Counted from the stretch's first letter, positions 8,567-17,352 are shown. The stretch is DNA of 37,369 nucleotides from JAFGPJ01 sp964612465 (GCA_964612465.1 CAZTDF010000016.1:1-37369), one strand, 5' to 3'. The notes: generated by a model not told the origin, from the letters alone. Translations and numbers: made by a program.

Positions 8567-9466
8567 ATGACGGATAATCAGAAAAAACTTTCGGGTGTGT
8601 TCGCTCCGGTAGTGACACCCTTCAGTTCCGACAAACTCGCACTCGATGACTTGAGGTTCAACCTGCAAAAACTCAAAGAGACGGACCTGGCCGGTTATCT
8701 CGCTCTTGGCTCGAACGGGGAATTCAGAAGTCTGACCGATAAAGAGCAGGTTCAGATTCTCGAAGTTTTCGCTGAAGAAAAAGGTGACAAAGTGGTCATG
8801 GTCGGCACCGGCTGCGAATCAACCAAACAGACAATCGAAAAATCGAAATTGGTTTGCGAAATGGGCTTTGACTATGTCAGCGTCCTTACGCCGTGTTACT
8901 TCGCCAGACAGATCGATGGCAACATTCTCAAAAGCCATTACGAACGGATTGCCGATTCAATCGACATTCCCGTATTACTCTACAACGCCCCCGGCTTTAC
9001 GGGCGGAGTAAGAATACCGGCCCAAACTATCCTCGAACTCTCACGGCACCCGAACATTGCCGGCATGAAAGATTCCTCCCCCGAAGGGCCGGCCAAACTT
9101 CTCGCCCGCCTCGACCCTGCCGAAGATTTCCATGTCCTGGCCGGTTCTGCCAATTTTTTCTATCCCTGCCTCCATCTGGGAGCTCCCGGCGGGGTGATAT
9201 CCCTTGCCAATGCCCTGCCCGGTCCCTGTTGCGATTTATACCGGTTGTTCACGCAGGGCAAATATGACGAGGCGAAAACACTTCACTTCAGAATTTCCCG
9301 GCTTAATCAGGCCGTTTCAGGAGCATGGGGCATAGCGGGTGTCAAGGCAGCTATGGATATAATAGGATTCAAGGGAGGTCAGCCTCGCGGCCCGCTCAGG
9401 GCCGTAACGAAAGAAGCTGTGGAAGAAATCAAACGGCAAATTGTAAATGAAGGTTTCATCTCTTAA
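8567..9466 (+). CDS. DapA-family 2-keto-3-deoxy-sugar-acid aldolase
   Basis: The ATG at 8567 follows AAGGA with 7 nt spacing and is preferred to an upstream TTG at 8534. The 299-residue (beta/alpha)8 lyase carries the substrate loop GSNGE (residues 48-52), the catalytic Tyr 139 in LLYNAPGF and the Schiff-base Lys 168 in AGMKDSS. Dihydrodipicolinate synthases usually have GTTGE, while GSNGE is common in keto-acid aldolases of this superfamily. Directly behind a YjhG-type dehydratase, the expected reaction is that of YjhH/YagE: 2-keto-3-deoxy-pentonate to pyruvate plus glycolaldehyde. The final TAA shares its last base with the next ATG, so the kinase is translationally coupled. Family and mechanism are well supported; the substrate comes from context. 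Confidence 0.88.
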   Translation: MTDNQKKLSGVFAPVVTPFSSDKLALDDLRFNLQKLKETDLAGYLALGSNGEFRSLTDKEQVQILEVFAEEKGDKVVMVGTGCESTKQTIEKSKLVCEMGFDYVSVLTPCYFARQIDGNILKSHYERIADSIDIPVLLYNAPGFTGGVRIPAQTILELSRHPNIAGMKDSSPEGPAKLLARLDPAEDFHVLAGSANFFYPCLHLGAPGGVISLANALPGPCCDLYRLFTQGKYDEAKTLHFRISRLNQAVSGAWGIAGVKAAMDIIGFKGGQPRGPLRAVTKEAVEEIKRQIVNEGFIS

Positions 9467-10842
9467 TGGAAGCAATGCGGAAGCCTCAAACAGCCAAAAA
9501 AATAACTATATTGGCGGTTGATATCGGAACGACCGGCATGAAGATGGGCGTGTTTCAAGTCGTCGATGAGGCCCCAAGTCCGGTCAGGCAATTCTCGCTG
9601 GAATACGAGGTAAACATATATAACGACGGGCTGTTTGGCGATATCGAACAGGACAAATGGAAACAAGCTTTCGTCGCCGGGTGCAAAGCTATGGAGGACG
9701 CTGCCGGTGAAGTTGACGTGATTTCTCTTTCGGGAACAACTCCCGGCCTGACAGCGATGGACAAAAACGGCGATGCACTGTATCCAGCAATATTAATGCT
9801 CGATCAGCGTTCTCGTGAGCAGGCCCAACGCATTATTGAGACCGTTGGTATGGCTTCTCTGCTTGAAACCACGGCCAATATGCCGGTAGCGGGCGGATGC
9901 TCATTAGCGAGTATTCTCTGGATTAAAGACAACCATCCTGACATCTTCAAGAAGACTTACAAGTTCGGCCACTCGAATACATATATCGCCCACTGGCTAA
10001 CGGGCGCCTTTGCCATCGATCCGTCGTCGGCATCGCTGACGGCCCTGTATAATACCGTTGCCAATGACCTGACCTGGAACGAAGATATCGCCGCGACCTT
10101 TGGCCTGGCACTCGACCGGCTTCCGGAAATCGTTCCGGCATACGAAAGCGTCGGGCGAGTCAGTGAGTCACTCGCTCGGCAGCTCGGTTTCAGAAAGGAG
10201 CCGGCCGTGCTGATCGGAGGCAACGATGCGGTGCTGGCCGCCTATTCGGTCGGGATTAAGAATGCAGGAGATGTCATCAATGTCAATGGCACCTGCGAAA
10301 TCACCCTTGTATGCATGGATCAATGTCTGGCGTCCGCCAATTACAATATCCGTGCCCACGTATTGGCCGATCGATGGCTGACCCTGCACGTGATGAACGC
10401 CGGAGGAAAAGCGCTGGACTGGTTTAGAGAGCTGTTTTGCAGTGAATTGAACACCGAGGAGTTATACAACGGATTCCTTCCTAAGGCGATTGAAAACTGG
10501 CTGGATCGTGAAAGTAGTGTGACGTATGTCCCTTTCCTGATGGGCTCGCGTTACAGCCTGGAGCCGCTCAAGGCTCAACTTTCAGGATTGACTCAGCAAA
10601 CTACACGCGAGGAAATATTGGCTGCAATTGTCAGAGGACTATGTGAATATCAAAAGGCACATTTGGACGATATTGAAAAGAACGTACCTCTTCAAAATGT
10701 TATCCACGTTACAGGGGGGGCAACGAATCCGGCCCTGATCCGGGCAAAATCAAAGTGGATGAGGGACTGCGAATATGTCTATGACGAGCAGTCTTCGATG
10801 AAGGGAGCCGCCCTGCTCGGACTGAAATATATCGAGAATTGA
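9466..10842 (+). CDS. FGGY-family carbohydrate kinase
   Basis: The 458-residue protein has the FGGY fold. The N-terminal phosphate loop is LAVDIGTTGMKMG (residues 17-29), LMLDQRS lies in the substrate region, and IGGNDAVLAAYSVG is followed by NVNGTCEI. The C-terminal adenosine motif is HVTGGATNPALIRAKSKW. The family phosphorylates ketoses, polyols and some sugar acids with ATP; xylulokinase and gluconokinase are members. Its ATG overlaps the aldolase stop (TAATG); a second ATG at 9475 is possible. A kinase is not needed for the non-phosphorylated dehydratase/aldolase route. It may therefore feed the class II aldolase at the head of the operon, or handle a second sugar. Family call is firm; substrate unknown. 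Confidence 0.88.
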   Translation: MEAMRKPQTAKKITILAVDIGTTGMKMGVFQVVDEAPSPVRQFSLEYEVNIYNDGLFGDIEQDKWKQAFVAGCKAMEDAAGEVDVISLSGTTPGLTAMDKNGDALYPAILMLDQRSREQAQRIIETVGMASLLETTANMPVAGGCSLASILWIKDNHPDIFKKTYKFGHSNTYIAHWLTGAFAIDPSSASLTALYNTVANDLTWNEDIAATFGLALDRLPEIVPAYESVGRVSESLARQLGFRKEPAVLIGGNDAVLAAYSVGIKNAGDVINVNGTCEITLVCMDQCLASANYNIRAHVLADRWLTLHVMNAGGKALDWFRELFCSELNTEELYNGFLPKAIENWLDRESSVTYVPFLMGSRYSLEPLKAQLSGLTQQTTREEILAAIVRGLCEYQKAHLDDIEKNVPLQNVIHVTGGATNPALIRAKSKWMRDCEYVYDEQSSMKGAALLGLKYIEN

Positions 10843-10881
10843 AAAAATCCATAACCGGTAATTGGAAGGAAAAGCAATATT

Positions 10882-12273
10882 ATGCTCAATCTTCATCCGC
10901 TTATAATTCTCGCTATCGGTATGACGACGGTCATTTTGATGATTGCGAAGCTGAGAATGAATGCTTTTATCGCGTTGATTACATCGGCCGTCATCGTGAG
11001 CCTGCTTGCGCCGGGGGATTTAGCTGAGAAGATCAGTCGGGTGGCGGTAGCATTCGGAAGCACGGCCGGCAGTATCGGCATTGTCATCGCTCTGGCCGTG
11101 GTCATCGGCAAGTGTATGATGGACAGCGGGGCGGCGGACCGCATCGTCAGAGGGTTCCTGTCACTGCTGGGGGAAAAACGCAGCTCCACTGCGCTGATGG
11201 CCAGCGGTTTTGTGCTTTCGGTTCCGGTATTTTTCGACACGGTGTTCTATCTGCTCGTACCGCTGGCGCGATCCATGCACCGGCGAACGAAGAAACATTA
11301 CCTGAAATACGCGATGGCTATTACTGCCGGCGGAGTTATCACCCATTCGCTTGTCCCGCCAACGCCCGGGCCGCTGATTATGGCCGACAATCTCGATATT
11401 GATATCGGCGTGATGATCATGGTTGGTTCGTTAGTGGCGCTTCCCGCTGCCTTCGTCGGAATGTTCTTCTCGGGCTGGGCCGACCGGCGGATGAATATAC
11501 CCATGAGACCGCTTGGTGGCGAACTGTCCGAGCCCGAGCCGCTCAAAGATAATCAACTGCCGGGCCTGCTGGTGTCACTTCTGCCGATTATCCTGCCAGT
11601 ACTGCTTGTCTCAACCAATACGATTGTCCGCACGATTGCTGAGGGTGCCGCCGAGGGCTCGGGGCTGAACCGGGCCGCGGGAATCGCCGCTGTTTTAGGC
11701 GATGTGAATCTGGCGATGCTCATCTCGGCGGCCATCGCCATGCTAATGCTCAAGAGCAAGCGCGCTCTTACGAACGCACAACTGGCTAAGGTGGTCGAGG
11801 TCTCGCTAATGAGCGGCGGGATGATTATCCTGATCACGGCCGCGGGCGGTGCTTTTGGCGCGATGCTCAAGGCCGCCCAAATCGGCCCGGCAATCGAAAG
11901 CCTGTTCAACACCAGTGCAAGTCAACCAACAGGAGGTTTGATGCTGCTTGGTTTGGGCGCTTTTATCGCTTCGATGATCAAGATCGCCCAGGGCTCGTGC
12001 ACCGTTGCGATGATAACATCATCAGCGATGATCGCCGCGATGCTCACATCGACAGAGACGTTAGGCTATCACCCCGCATATCTGGCGACGGCCATCGGGG
12101 GCGGCTCGATGATCGGCTCGTGGATGAACGACAGCGGTTTCTGGATATTCGTGAAAATGACCGGGCTCACCGAAGCCGAGGGCCTGAAATCCTGGACGCC
12201 CCTGGTGGCTATAGTCGGTTTCACAGCGATCGTCGTCTCATTTATTTTAGCTATCATCTTACCTATGGCATAA
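10882..12273 (+). CDS. GntP-family gluconate/aldonate:H+ symporter
   Basis: The start at 10882 follows AGGA at 11 nt. The 463-residue protein is almost wholly hydrophobic, with about 12-14 predicted membrane helices. It shows GntP-family landmarks: MTTVILMIAKLRMNAFIALI, VIGKCMMDSGAADRI, PVFFDTVFYLLVPLARSM, HSLVPPTPGPL, and the C-terminal GGGSMIGSWMNDSGFWIF. GntP proteins take up gluconate and related aldonates with protons across the inner membrane. As the last gene of the operon it supplies the substrate for the dehydratase, supporting a sugar-acid rather than a free-sugar pathway. The gap of 39 nt to the kinase indicates co-transcription. Confidence 0.92.
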   Translation: MLNLHPLIILAIGMTTVILMIAKLRMNAFIALITSAVIVSLLAPGDLAEKISRVAVAFGSTAGSIGIVIALAVVIGKCMMDSGAADRIVRGFLSLLGEKRSSTALMASGFVLSVPVFFDTVFYLLVPLARSMHRRTKKHYLKYAMAITAGGVITHSLVPPTPGPLIMADNLDIDIGVMIMVGSLVALPAAFVGMFFSGWADRRMNIPMRPLGGELSEPEPLKDNQLPGLLVSLLPIILPVLLVSTNTIVRTIAEGAAEGSGLNRAAGIAAVLGDVNLAMLISAAIAMLMLKSKRALTNAQLAKVVEVSLMSGGMIILITAAGGAFGAMLKAAQIGPAIESLFNTSASQPTGGLMLLGLGAFIASMIKIAQGSCTVAMITSSAMIAAMLTSTETLGYHPAYLATAIGGGSMIGSWMNDSGFWIFVKMTGLTEAEGLKSWTPLVAIVGFTAIVVSFILAIILPMA

Positions 12274-12295
12274 AATTGCCAGAGGATACTCATTA

Positions 12296-12312
12296 GCCGT
12301 CGATAAGACGGC
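12296..12312 (+). terminator. Hairpin after the aldonate operon
   Basis: GCCGTC and GACGGC form a 6-bp perfect stem around GATAA, 23 nt after the permease stop. There is no T-tract, so if it ends transcription it probably only protects the 3' end or needs Rho. Confidence 0.3.
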
Positions 12313-12456
12313 CCAAAACCATCAAGCAACACCCATTAGCGGCGCGTAACGACCTATAATAGTTCCGTTTTTAACATTGTTTCTGTGAAAAACGCTCGGT
12401 AGTTTTATGTCAAAGATTCGTCATTTTTGATGCGAAAATGGGCAAAACAGTAAAAA

Positions 12457-12546
12457 ATGGTAAAGCAGATTGTCAAGCTATTGATTCTTGTGCTTGCAGT
12501 TGTCATAATCAGTAATATTATTATTAATGCTGTTATGAACTTTTAA
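12457..12546 (+). CDS. Possible 29-residue single-helix membrane micro-protein
   Basis: An ATG frame of 29 codons encodes a short basic start (MVKQIVK) followed by an unbroken hydrophobic helix (LLILVLAVVIISNIIINAVM). Its composition is like that of single-pass bacterial micro-proteins. There is no clear Shine-Dalgarno site upstream, only A-rich sequence, and chance cannot be excluded. No family is recognised. Confidence 0.22.
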   Translation: MVKQIVKLLILVLAVVIISNIIINAVMNF

Positions 12547-12945
12547 TAAGAGATGTTATCGGGCGATAGTAGCGTTGGTCATCTGGATGAAATATATCTC
12601 TATGATTGTGGTAATGATAAGTTCAATTAACAGCAATAGAAGTTAATCTGGGCAAGGAAGCAAAAGAGGGGGGGCAATAACGGCTTGCAGGTAGCAGCCT
12701 ATGGAGAAAGGACGACGGAGCGCATGTCAATAGCTGCTTGGACTGTCTGCGGACTGGTGATTACGGAACGTGCCGCGAAATTCCCCTTTGGCATAAAAGT
12801 TGAACCGGTTACGGCTTGTCTATTGACAGGATTTTTGTGACCTCTGACGAAGAATGGACAAATCACGGCAAGGCCAAAACAGGTTAGGCACCTGGAATTT
12901 CGAAGGTCGTGTTAGCGGTGCAAACTATTATATAAGTGTGGTTAA

Positions 12946-12982
12946 GTTCCATCATATACAAACGGATGTGTATGTGTGGAAC
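12946..12982 (+). promoter_or_regulatory. Large imperfect hairpin / inverted repeat upstream of the -10 box
   Basis: The arms GTTCCA plus CATATACA and TGTATGTG plus TGGAAC pair over 14 positions, with one bulged T and one G-U pair, around the loop AACGGATG. The 3' arm ends 20 nt before TATAAT, over the expected -35 area, as would an operator for an activator or repressor. Confidence 0.4.
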
Positions 12983-13002
12983 TGGATTTGGAGTGGTGTT
13001 TG

Positions 13003-13008
13003 TATAAT
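13003..13008 (+). promoter_or_regulatory. Perfect -10 box of the exopolysaccharide operon
   Basis: TATAAT occurs within TTTGTATAATTTAATTATAG, 187 nt before the exporter start. No good -35 box is present at 16-18 nt; the hairpin at 12946-12982 occupies this place. This fits an activator-dependent promoter. Confidence 0.45.
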
Positions 13009-13195
13009 TTAATTATAGCAATAAATTTCAACAAGAGACAGTGCGGATATCTCGATTTAAGCACAGGCAAACAATAGGCTTGATATGATCGTCGTTCTAT
13101 TCCTGGAGAAGGAGCCTTGATTGTTTAACAAGCTACAAGTGTAGCGATCTGCAAGAATAGTAGTACTCTGCACATAATTCTGAGGAGGTATTAAC

Positions 13196-14812
13196 ATGAG
13201 TCTGCCAAAATACAAATCATTTGTTGAGCGCGCATGGAAGATTCAGACACTTTTCATTTTGATTCTGACGGTATTACTATCGGTCTGTTTAGCCGGGTGC
13301 AGCGATAATGTCCATCTGCCTTCCACACAGCAGTTGATTGAATTCGAAAATGCCGGTCCCGTCCCTCCCTCCATAGATATGGATCGTATGGTTAGGGCTA
13401 AAATAGAGGGGGGACCTTACCGGGTTGTGACGGGTGACGCTCTTGAGCTGACCATGCCCGCCGTAGTTCGATTCATCACGGTTGAGGAGATAGGCAGCAA
13501 TACTACAGTTGCGCCATACATATCACGGGTGAATACAAGCGGAAATATCACGCTTCCAATTGTTGGCGATATCGAAGCGGCAGGAAGAACTCTGTCCCGG
13601 ATCGAATCGGATATTATTGATGCGTACTATCCAAAGCATATCGTGACTCGTCCCTCAGTATTTGCACGCGTACTGGATTACAAAACAACAAGGGTATCTA
13701 TCACTGGTGCCGTTCAGATGCCGGGCATCTATGCTCTTCGCAGCGATCAGATGTCTCTTGTCGCGCTTCTCATGGAAGCAGGTGGCATAATCGATGAAGG
13801 TGCTGCTCTTATCCGGATAATTCACAGCGACCAGGCCATATCCAATAATGAAGATGCTGTAATGAAAACAGCTATACAATCATTCGAACGCCCGGACGGT
13901 CTAAACAAAATGTTGCCGGTGAAACCTGCTGCAAATCAAATTGTCGCCAACGAAAACGAGATTCCGCCGTTTTTTTGGCAGGCGTATTCGTCAAGTGCGG
14001 TTGGTGCACTGGCTACAAGGCGAGGCGATAAAAGACTGATAAGCGAGCAAGCAGACATTGCAAACAATAGCCAAAGACCAGTTTTGGTGGATAGGTTGGC
14101 ATGGAATGAGCCACTGGTTTCAACTGCTCATGCCGAGGGAGAACTCTTCCCGCCGGCAGAACCTGTCGGATACGGCCAACCTAAATCCGACCTCAGGAAT
14201 ACTGCTACCGGCGCAAAGACAAACTCAAATCTGGAATCTCATACGCACTATTTGCAGTTGAGCGCGAAAGCGGATGAGGTATTTGCCCAGGATACTGCTC
14301 AAATATCTGTCCCGAACAGAAGTCTAAGAATCCAAAGAATCACAGAGACAAGCAGACCTCGAAAATCCGAATCTCTTGCTTTGCCAGTTAAGGGACTTAA
14401 TATACCTTTCGCTGATATCGCACTACAGGACGGCGATAGCGTTATAGTTGAACCCTTGCAGCAGCCACTCTTTACGGTTATAGGATTAATCAACAGCCCG
14501 GGCAACTTCCCATATCCACCTGATGTTAAGTACACACTTATGCAGGCAATAGGATTTGCCGGCGGGCTGAATCAAATTGCCGAGCCTCGATATGCGACCA
14601 TTTACCGCTTAAAGCGGAACAGCAAGTGTGTCAGTGTGACTTTCCCGATAAAGAATAAATCGAAGCTGGCAGATGCTTCAAATACCTTAATAAAACCAGG
14701 TGACATCATCGCAGTCGAACAAACGCCCAGAACACGCTCGGCGCTGTTTTTTAACAATGTGTTCAGGATCAATGTCGGCACGTACTGGAGATTAAACGAG
14801 AGTGAAAATTAG
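13196..14812 (+). CDS. Polysaccharide export lipoprotein, Wza-like (Poly_export + two SLBB)
   Basis: GAGGAGG precedes the ATG by 8 nt. The 538-residue precursor has a hydrophobic segment ending in the lipobox LAGC (Cys 35), so it should be an outer-membrane lipoprotein. Residues 73-162 form the Poly_export (PES) domain (GGPYRVVTGDALEL… GNITLPIVGDIEAAGRT). SLBB 1 starts near 165 (VSITGAVQMPGIYAL) and SLBB 2 near 426 (FTVIGLINSPGNFPYP), followed by TLIKPGDIIAVEQTP. About 200 residues of low-complexity, probably flexible sequence lie between the SLBB domains, which is unusual; Wza itself is about 380 residues. It forms the translocation channel with the Wzc-like protein encoded 51 nt downstream. 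Confidence 0.9.
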   Translation: MSLPKYKSFVERAWKIQTLFILILTVLLSVCLAGCSDNVHLPSTQQLIEFENAGPVPPSIDMDRMVRAKIEGGPYRVVTGDALELTMPAVVRFITVEEIGSNTTVAPYISRVNTSGNITLPIVGDIEAAGRTLSRIESDIIDAYYPKHIVTRPSVFARVLDYKTTRVSITGAVQMPGIYALRSDQMSLVALLMEAGGIIDEGAALIRIIHSDQAISNNEDAVMKTAIQSFERPDGLNKMLPVKPAANQIVANENEIPPFFWQAYSSSAVGALATRRGDKRLISEQADIANNSQRPVLVDRLAWNEPLVSTAHAEGELFPPAEPVGYGQPKSDLRNTATGAKTNSNLESHTHYLQLSAKADEVFAQDTAQISVPNRSLRIQRITETSRPRKSESLALPVKGLNIPFADIALQDGDSVIVEPLQQPLFTVIGLINSPGNFPYPPDVKYTLMQAIGFAGGLNQIAEPRYATIYRLKRNSKCVSVTFPIKNKSKLADASNTLIKPGDIIAVEQTPRTRSALFFNNVFRINVGTYWRLNESEN

Positions 14813-14863
14813 AATTAACAACGAAGAAAACATCTTTGATAAAAAGGAGCAGAGGGCAACATT

Positions 14864-17188
14864 ATGATAAGTCGGACCGGAAATAATAAAACAGAAGCAC
14901 AAGATAATATGCGATCCTTATCTGTTGGAATCGTGCCTGAAGATCTTGTCCAAATCATATGGCGCAATAGATGGATTGTGTTGCTAACCACAGTTATGGC
15001 TCTGGGAGTTGGTTTGACTTATATTACCGTTGCGACGCCTGTTTACACCAGTACGTCCAGAATCTACGTCCAGCAGAGCGGGCCAAAAATCCTCTCTGAA
15101 GCCGAAGGAGTAATGACACAGTCAAAGAATTACCTTTATACCGAGGCAGAGCTCCTGAAATCGACACCAATAATCTCATCCGCCCTCGAAAGAGCCGACA
15201 TAAAACATCTAAAGGTTTTTCGTAAGATCGACAATCCCGTTGACTACCTGAAGAAAAAAGGGCTTAGTGTCTCGGTTGGTAAAAAAGACGACATCATCGA
15301 TATCTCCTCCGATTCGCCGGATCCGGTTGAAGCCGCCCGGTTGGTCAATGCAATCGTGGATTCTTATAGAACATACCATGCAACCCGCAAGCGCAGCACA
15401 AACGGAGAGGTCTTAAGAATTCTCCAGGATGAAAAACGCAGCAGGGACAAAGAACTGACACAGAAGCTCAAGGCGATGATGGCTTTGAAAAGTGAGAACA
15501 TCGCCTTAGCTTTTGAGGACCGTAACAGCAACATCATCCTTGACAGACTCGATACTTTATCTGCGGAGTTAACACAAGCTGAGCTTCAAATGGTGGAAGC
15601 AAAATCCGTTCACGAAAATTACAAGGCAATGACCGCCGATCCTGTAAGGCTCAAGCTGTTTGCAGAGAGTGAAAGGGCGAAGGGAGCTTATATCTCCAAC
15701 GCCAACGAATGGTCGCAGCTCGAAGCGGAATTTGAACAGTTACATATGCAGCTTAGTGACCTTCAAAAACAGCCCGCTCAAAACCAGTCAGCAGTGAATG
15801 CTCTTCAGACAAAGGTAAAGCAGATTAATAATAGACTTGCCTTCTTGTACAGGAAGTTTGCCGAGACACAAGTGGCCATTGCGGAGCAACAGTACATAGC
15901 GGCAAAGCAAAAACAAGAGCAGATCGCCGGTTATTTTGAAGCGCAACGTCAGGAGGCACTTCAATTCAACAAGCAGCACGGTGAGTACACGATACTACAA
16001 TCAGAATGGGAGCAGACAAAAAAACTCTGCGATATTCTTGACGATCGCATAAAGGAAATCAATATTACTGAGGATACGGGCAACCTGAACATCAGCGTAC
16101 TCGAAACCGCCCGCCCAGCGGACAAACCATCGAAGCCTCCCAAGGCCAGATACATGGCGATCGCGCTTCTTTTCGGTCTTGTTCTCGCCGGTGGTCTGGC
16201 CCTCATTCACGACAGGATGGATCAGCGGCTCCACTCAATGGAAGAAATTTCCGCCGCCCTCGGGTTGCCGGCTCTGGGCGTCGTCCCCTCCATGTCACGA
16301 AGAGACGGACCGGCCATTCGGGGCAAGAAGGCGTATCTGGATTCCAAGTCTGTATGGGCTGAAACATATCGTACGATGCGAACGGCGGTGTTATTCAGCG
16401 ATTCTAAGGCGAAATCAAGGACCATCCTCGTAACCTCACCCGAAGCAGGGGATGGCAAGACGACGGTGGTCAGCAACCTGGCTATTGCCATGGCTCAGGC
16501 CGGACAAAAAACACTTGTCCTCGAAGCTGATTTTCGAAAGCCCATGCAGAACAAGATTTTCGGTGTGAATCATAACAACAAGGGACTGAGCAGTGTGCTG
16601 ACCGGGACTAACGAACTCGAAGAAGTCATCAAGTCAACCTGTGTTTCCGGTTTGGACATCCTGACGTGCGGACCGGACGTGCAAAATCCTTCTGAGACAC
16701 TCCATAGTGCGAGCTTTGCCAAACTCATAAAGCTTCTGGCGAAACAATATGACCGAATCATTGTTGATTCGCCTCCTGTGCTGCCAGTCACCGACGCACA
16801 AATTCTGGCTTCAATCTGCCAGATCACTATCCTGGTACTAAGGGCTGAAAAATCCACCCGAAAAACCAGCCAGCAAGCTCGTGATGCCCTCCAACGTGTC
16901 GGCGCACGAGTCCTTGGCGTGGTTGTGAACGATGTTCCAAAGAATGGAAGATATGGCTATTATGGTGGTAATGGATACTACGACAGCGGCAATAAGACCG
17001 GTTCACGAAAAAACAAGACAAGCACAAGCCTCCCAAAACCTGCTGTCGTTATTACAAGATCTGAGCACCCTGAACGTTCGGACAAATCAGGATCGCTTAG
17101 TATTGCGGAAAGGCAGAAAGTGCTTCCCGTAAGAAAGAAGTCTGTAGCCGGCCGCAAAGAAACAGCGGGTGTTTATGACGGCACATGA
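14864..17188 (+). CDS. Wzc-like polysaccharide co-polymerase with BY-kinase (tyrosine autokinase) domain
   Basis: The 774-residue protein has an N-terminal Wzz domain with transmembrane helix 1 at about 36-57 (WIVLLTTVMALGVGLTYITV). A long periplasmic coiled-coil region follows (about 180-390), then transmembrane helix 2 (YMAIALLFGLVLAGGLALI). The cytoplasmic BY-kinase domain has Walker A SPEAGDGKTT (residues 525-534), Walker A' VLEADFRKP and Walker B IIVDSPPVLPVTDA. A tyrosine cluster at 697-706 (RYGYYGGNGYYD) is the expected autophosphorylation site. Unusually, the cluster is not terminal but is followed by about 68 mostly basic, Ser-rich residues. Wzc proteins control chain length and work with the outer-membrane channel, here the preceding gene. 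Start choice (GAGGG 9 nt upstream) is reasonable. Confidence 0.92.
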   Translation: MISRTGNNKTEAQDNMRSLSVGIVPEDLVQIIWRNRWIVLLTTVMALGVGLTYITVATPVYTSTSRIYVQQSGPKILSEAEGVMTQSKNYLYTEAELLKSTPIISSALERADIKHLKVFRKIDNPVDYLKKKGLSVSVGKKDDIIDISSDSPDPVEAARLVNAIVDSYRTYHATRKRSTNGEVLRILQDEKRSRDKELTQKLKAMMALKSENIALAFEDRNSNIILDRLDTLSAELTQAELQMVEAKSVHENYKAMTADPVRLKLFAESERAKGAYISNANEWSQLEAEFEQLHMQLSDLQKQPAQNQSAVNALQTKVKQINNRLAFLYRKFAETQVAIAEQQYIAAKQKQEQIAGYFEAQRQEALQFNKQHGEYTILQSEWEQTKKLCDILDDRIKEINITEDTGNLNISVLETARPADKPSKPPKARYMAIALLFGLVLAGGLALIHDRMDQRLHSMEEISAALGLPALGVVPSMSRRDGPAIRGKKAYLDSKSVWAETYRTMRTAVLFSDSKAKSRTILVTSPEAGDGKTTVVSNLAIAMAQAGQKTLVLEADFRKPMQNKIFGVNHNNKGLSSVLTGTNELEEVIKSTCVSGLDILTCGPDVQNPSETLHSASFAKLIKLLAKQYDRIIVDSPPVLPVTDAQILASICQITILVLRAEKSTRKTSQQARDALQRVGARVLGVVVNDVPKNGRYGYYGGNGYYDSGNKTGSRKNKTSTSLPKPAVVITRSEHPERSDKSGSLSIAERQKVLPVRKKSVAGRKETAGVYDGT

Positions 17189-17232
17189 TGGTTTTATCAG
17201 CTCAAACAACTCAGAATTGCGAAGGATTGCAA

Positions 17233-17343
17233 ATGATCGATTCGGTAAAGGCCGGCACTATTGATGCCCAAGCTGTAAATTGCGGCAGCTATGCTCCTTT
17301 CAGATCTCCGGACTGGAGCCGCAGAAAACCTTCTTTCGGATAG
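17233..17343 (+). CDS. Micro-ORF 1 of the nusG-like leader (36 residues)
   Basis: AAGGA lies 6 nt before the ATG, an ideal ribosome site. The 36-residue product starts MIDSVKAGTIDAQ and ends RRKPSFG. It is hydrophilic, with no signal peptide and no recognised family. Its stop is 9 nt before the hairpin that hides the start of micro-ORF 2. A terminating ribosome would cover or open that hairpin. Confidence 0.4.
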   Translation: MIDSVKAGTIDAQAVNCGSYAPFRSPDWSRRKPSFG

Positions 17344-17352
17344 GCGGTATCT

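Larger units (their letters stand above)
12274..13195. other. Long intergenic leader of the exopolysaccharide locus
   Basis: This 922-nt stretch has no gene of normal size. It contains the post-operon hairpin (12296-12312), a possible 29-codon hydrophobic micro-ORF (12457-12546), and a large hairpin (12946-12982) beside a perfect TATAAT (13003-13008). A 14-nt palindrome GCTACAAGTGTAGC lies at 13132-13145. If the -10 box is used, the exporter mRNA has an untranslated leader of roughly 180 nt. I compared it by eye with the c-di-GMP riboswitch consensus and saw no match. Confidence 0.55.

Noticed and set aside
12724..12840. 38-codon ATG frame in the exopolysaccharide leader
   Set aside because: GGAG is only 3 nt from the ATG, which is too close, and the product shows no pattern.
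12854..13012. 52-codon ATG frame across the hairpin and -10 box
   Set aside because: No Shine-Dalgarno site, no recognised pattern, and it covers apparent promoter structure.
12640..13190. Possible c-di-GMP riboswitch before the export operon
   Set aside because: Considered because such switches control exopolysaccharide genes, but the conserved core sequences were not found by eye.
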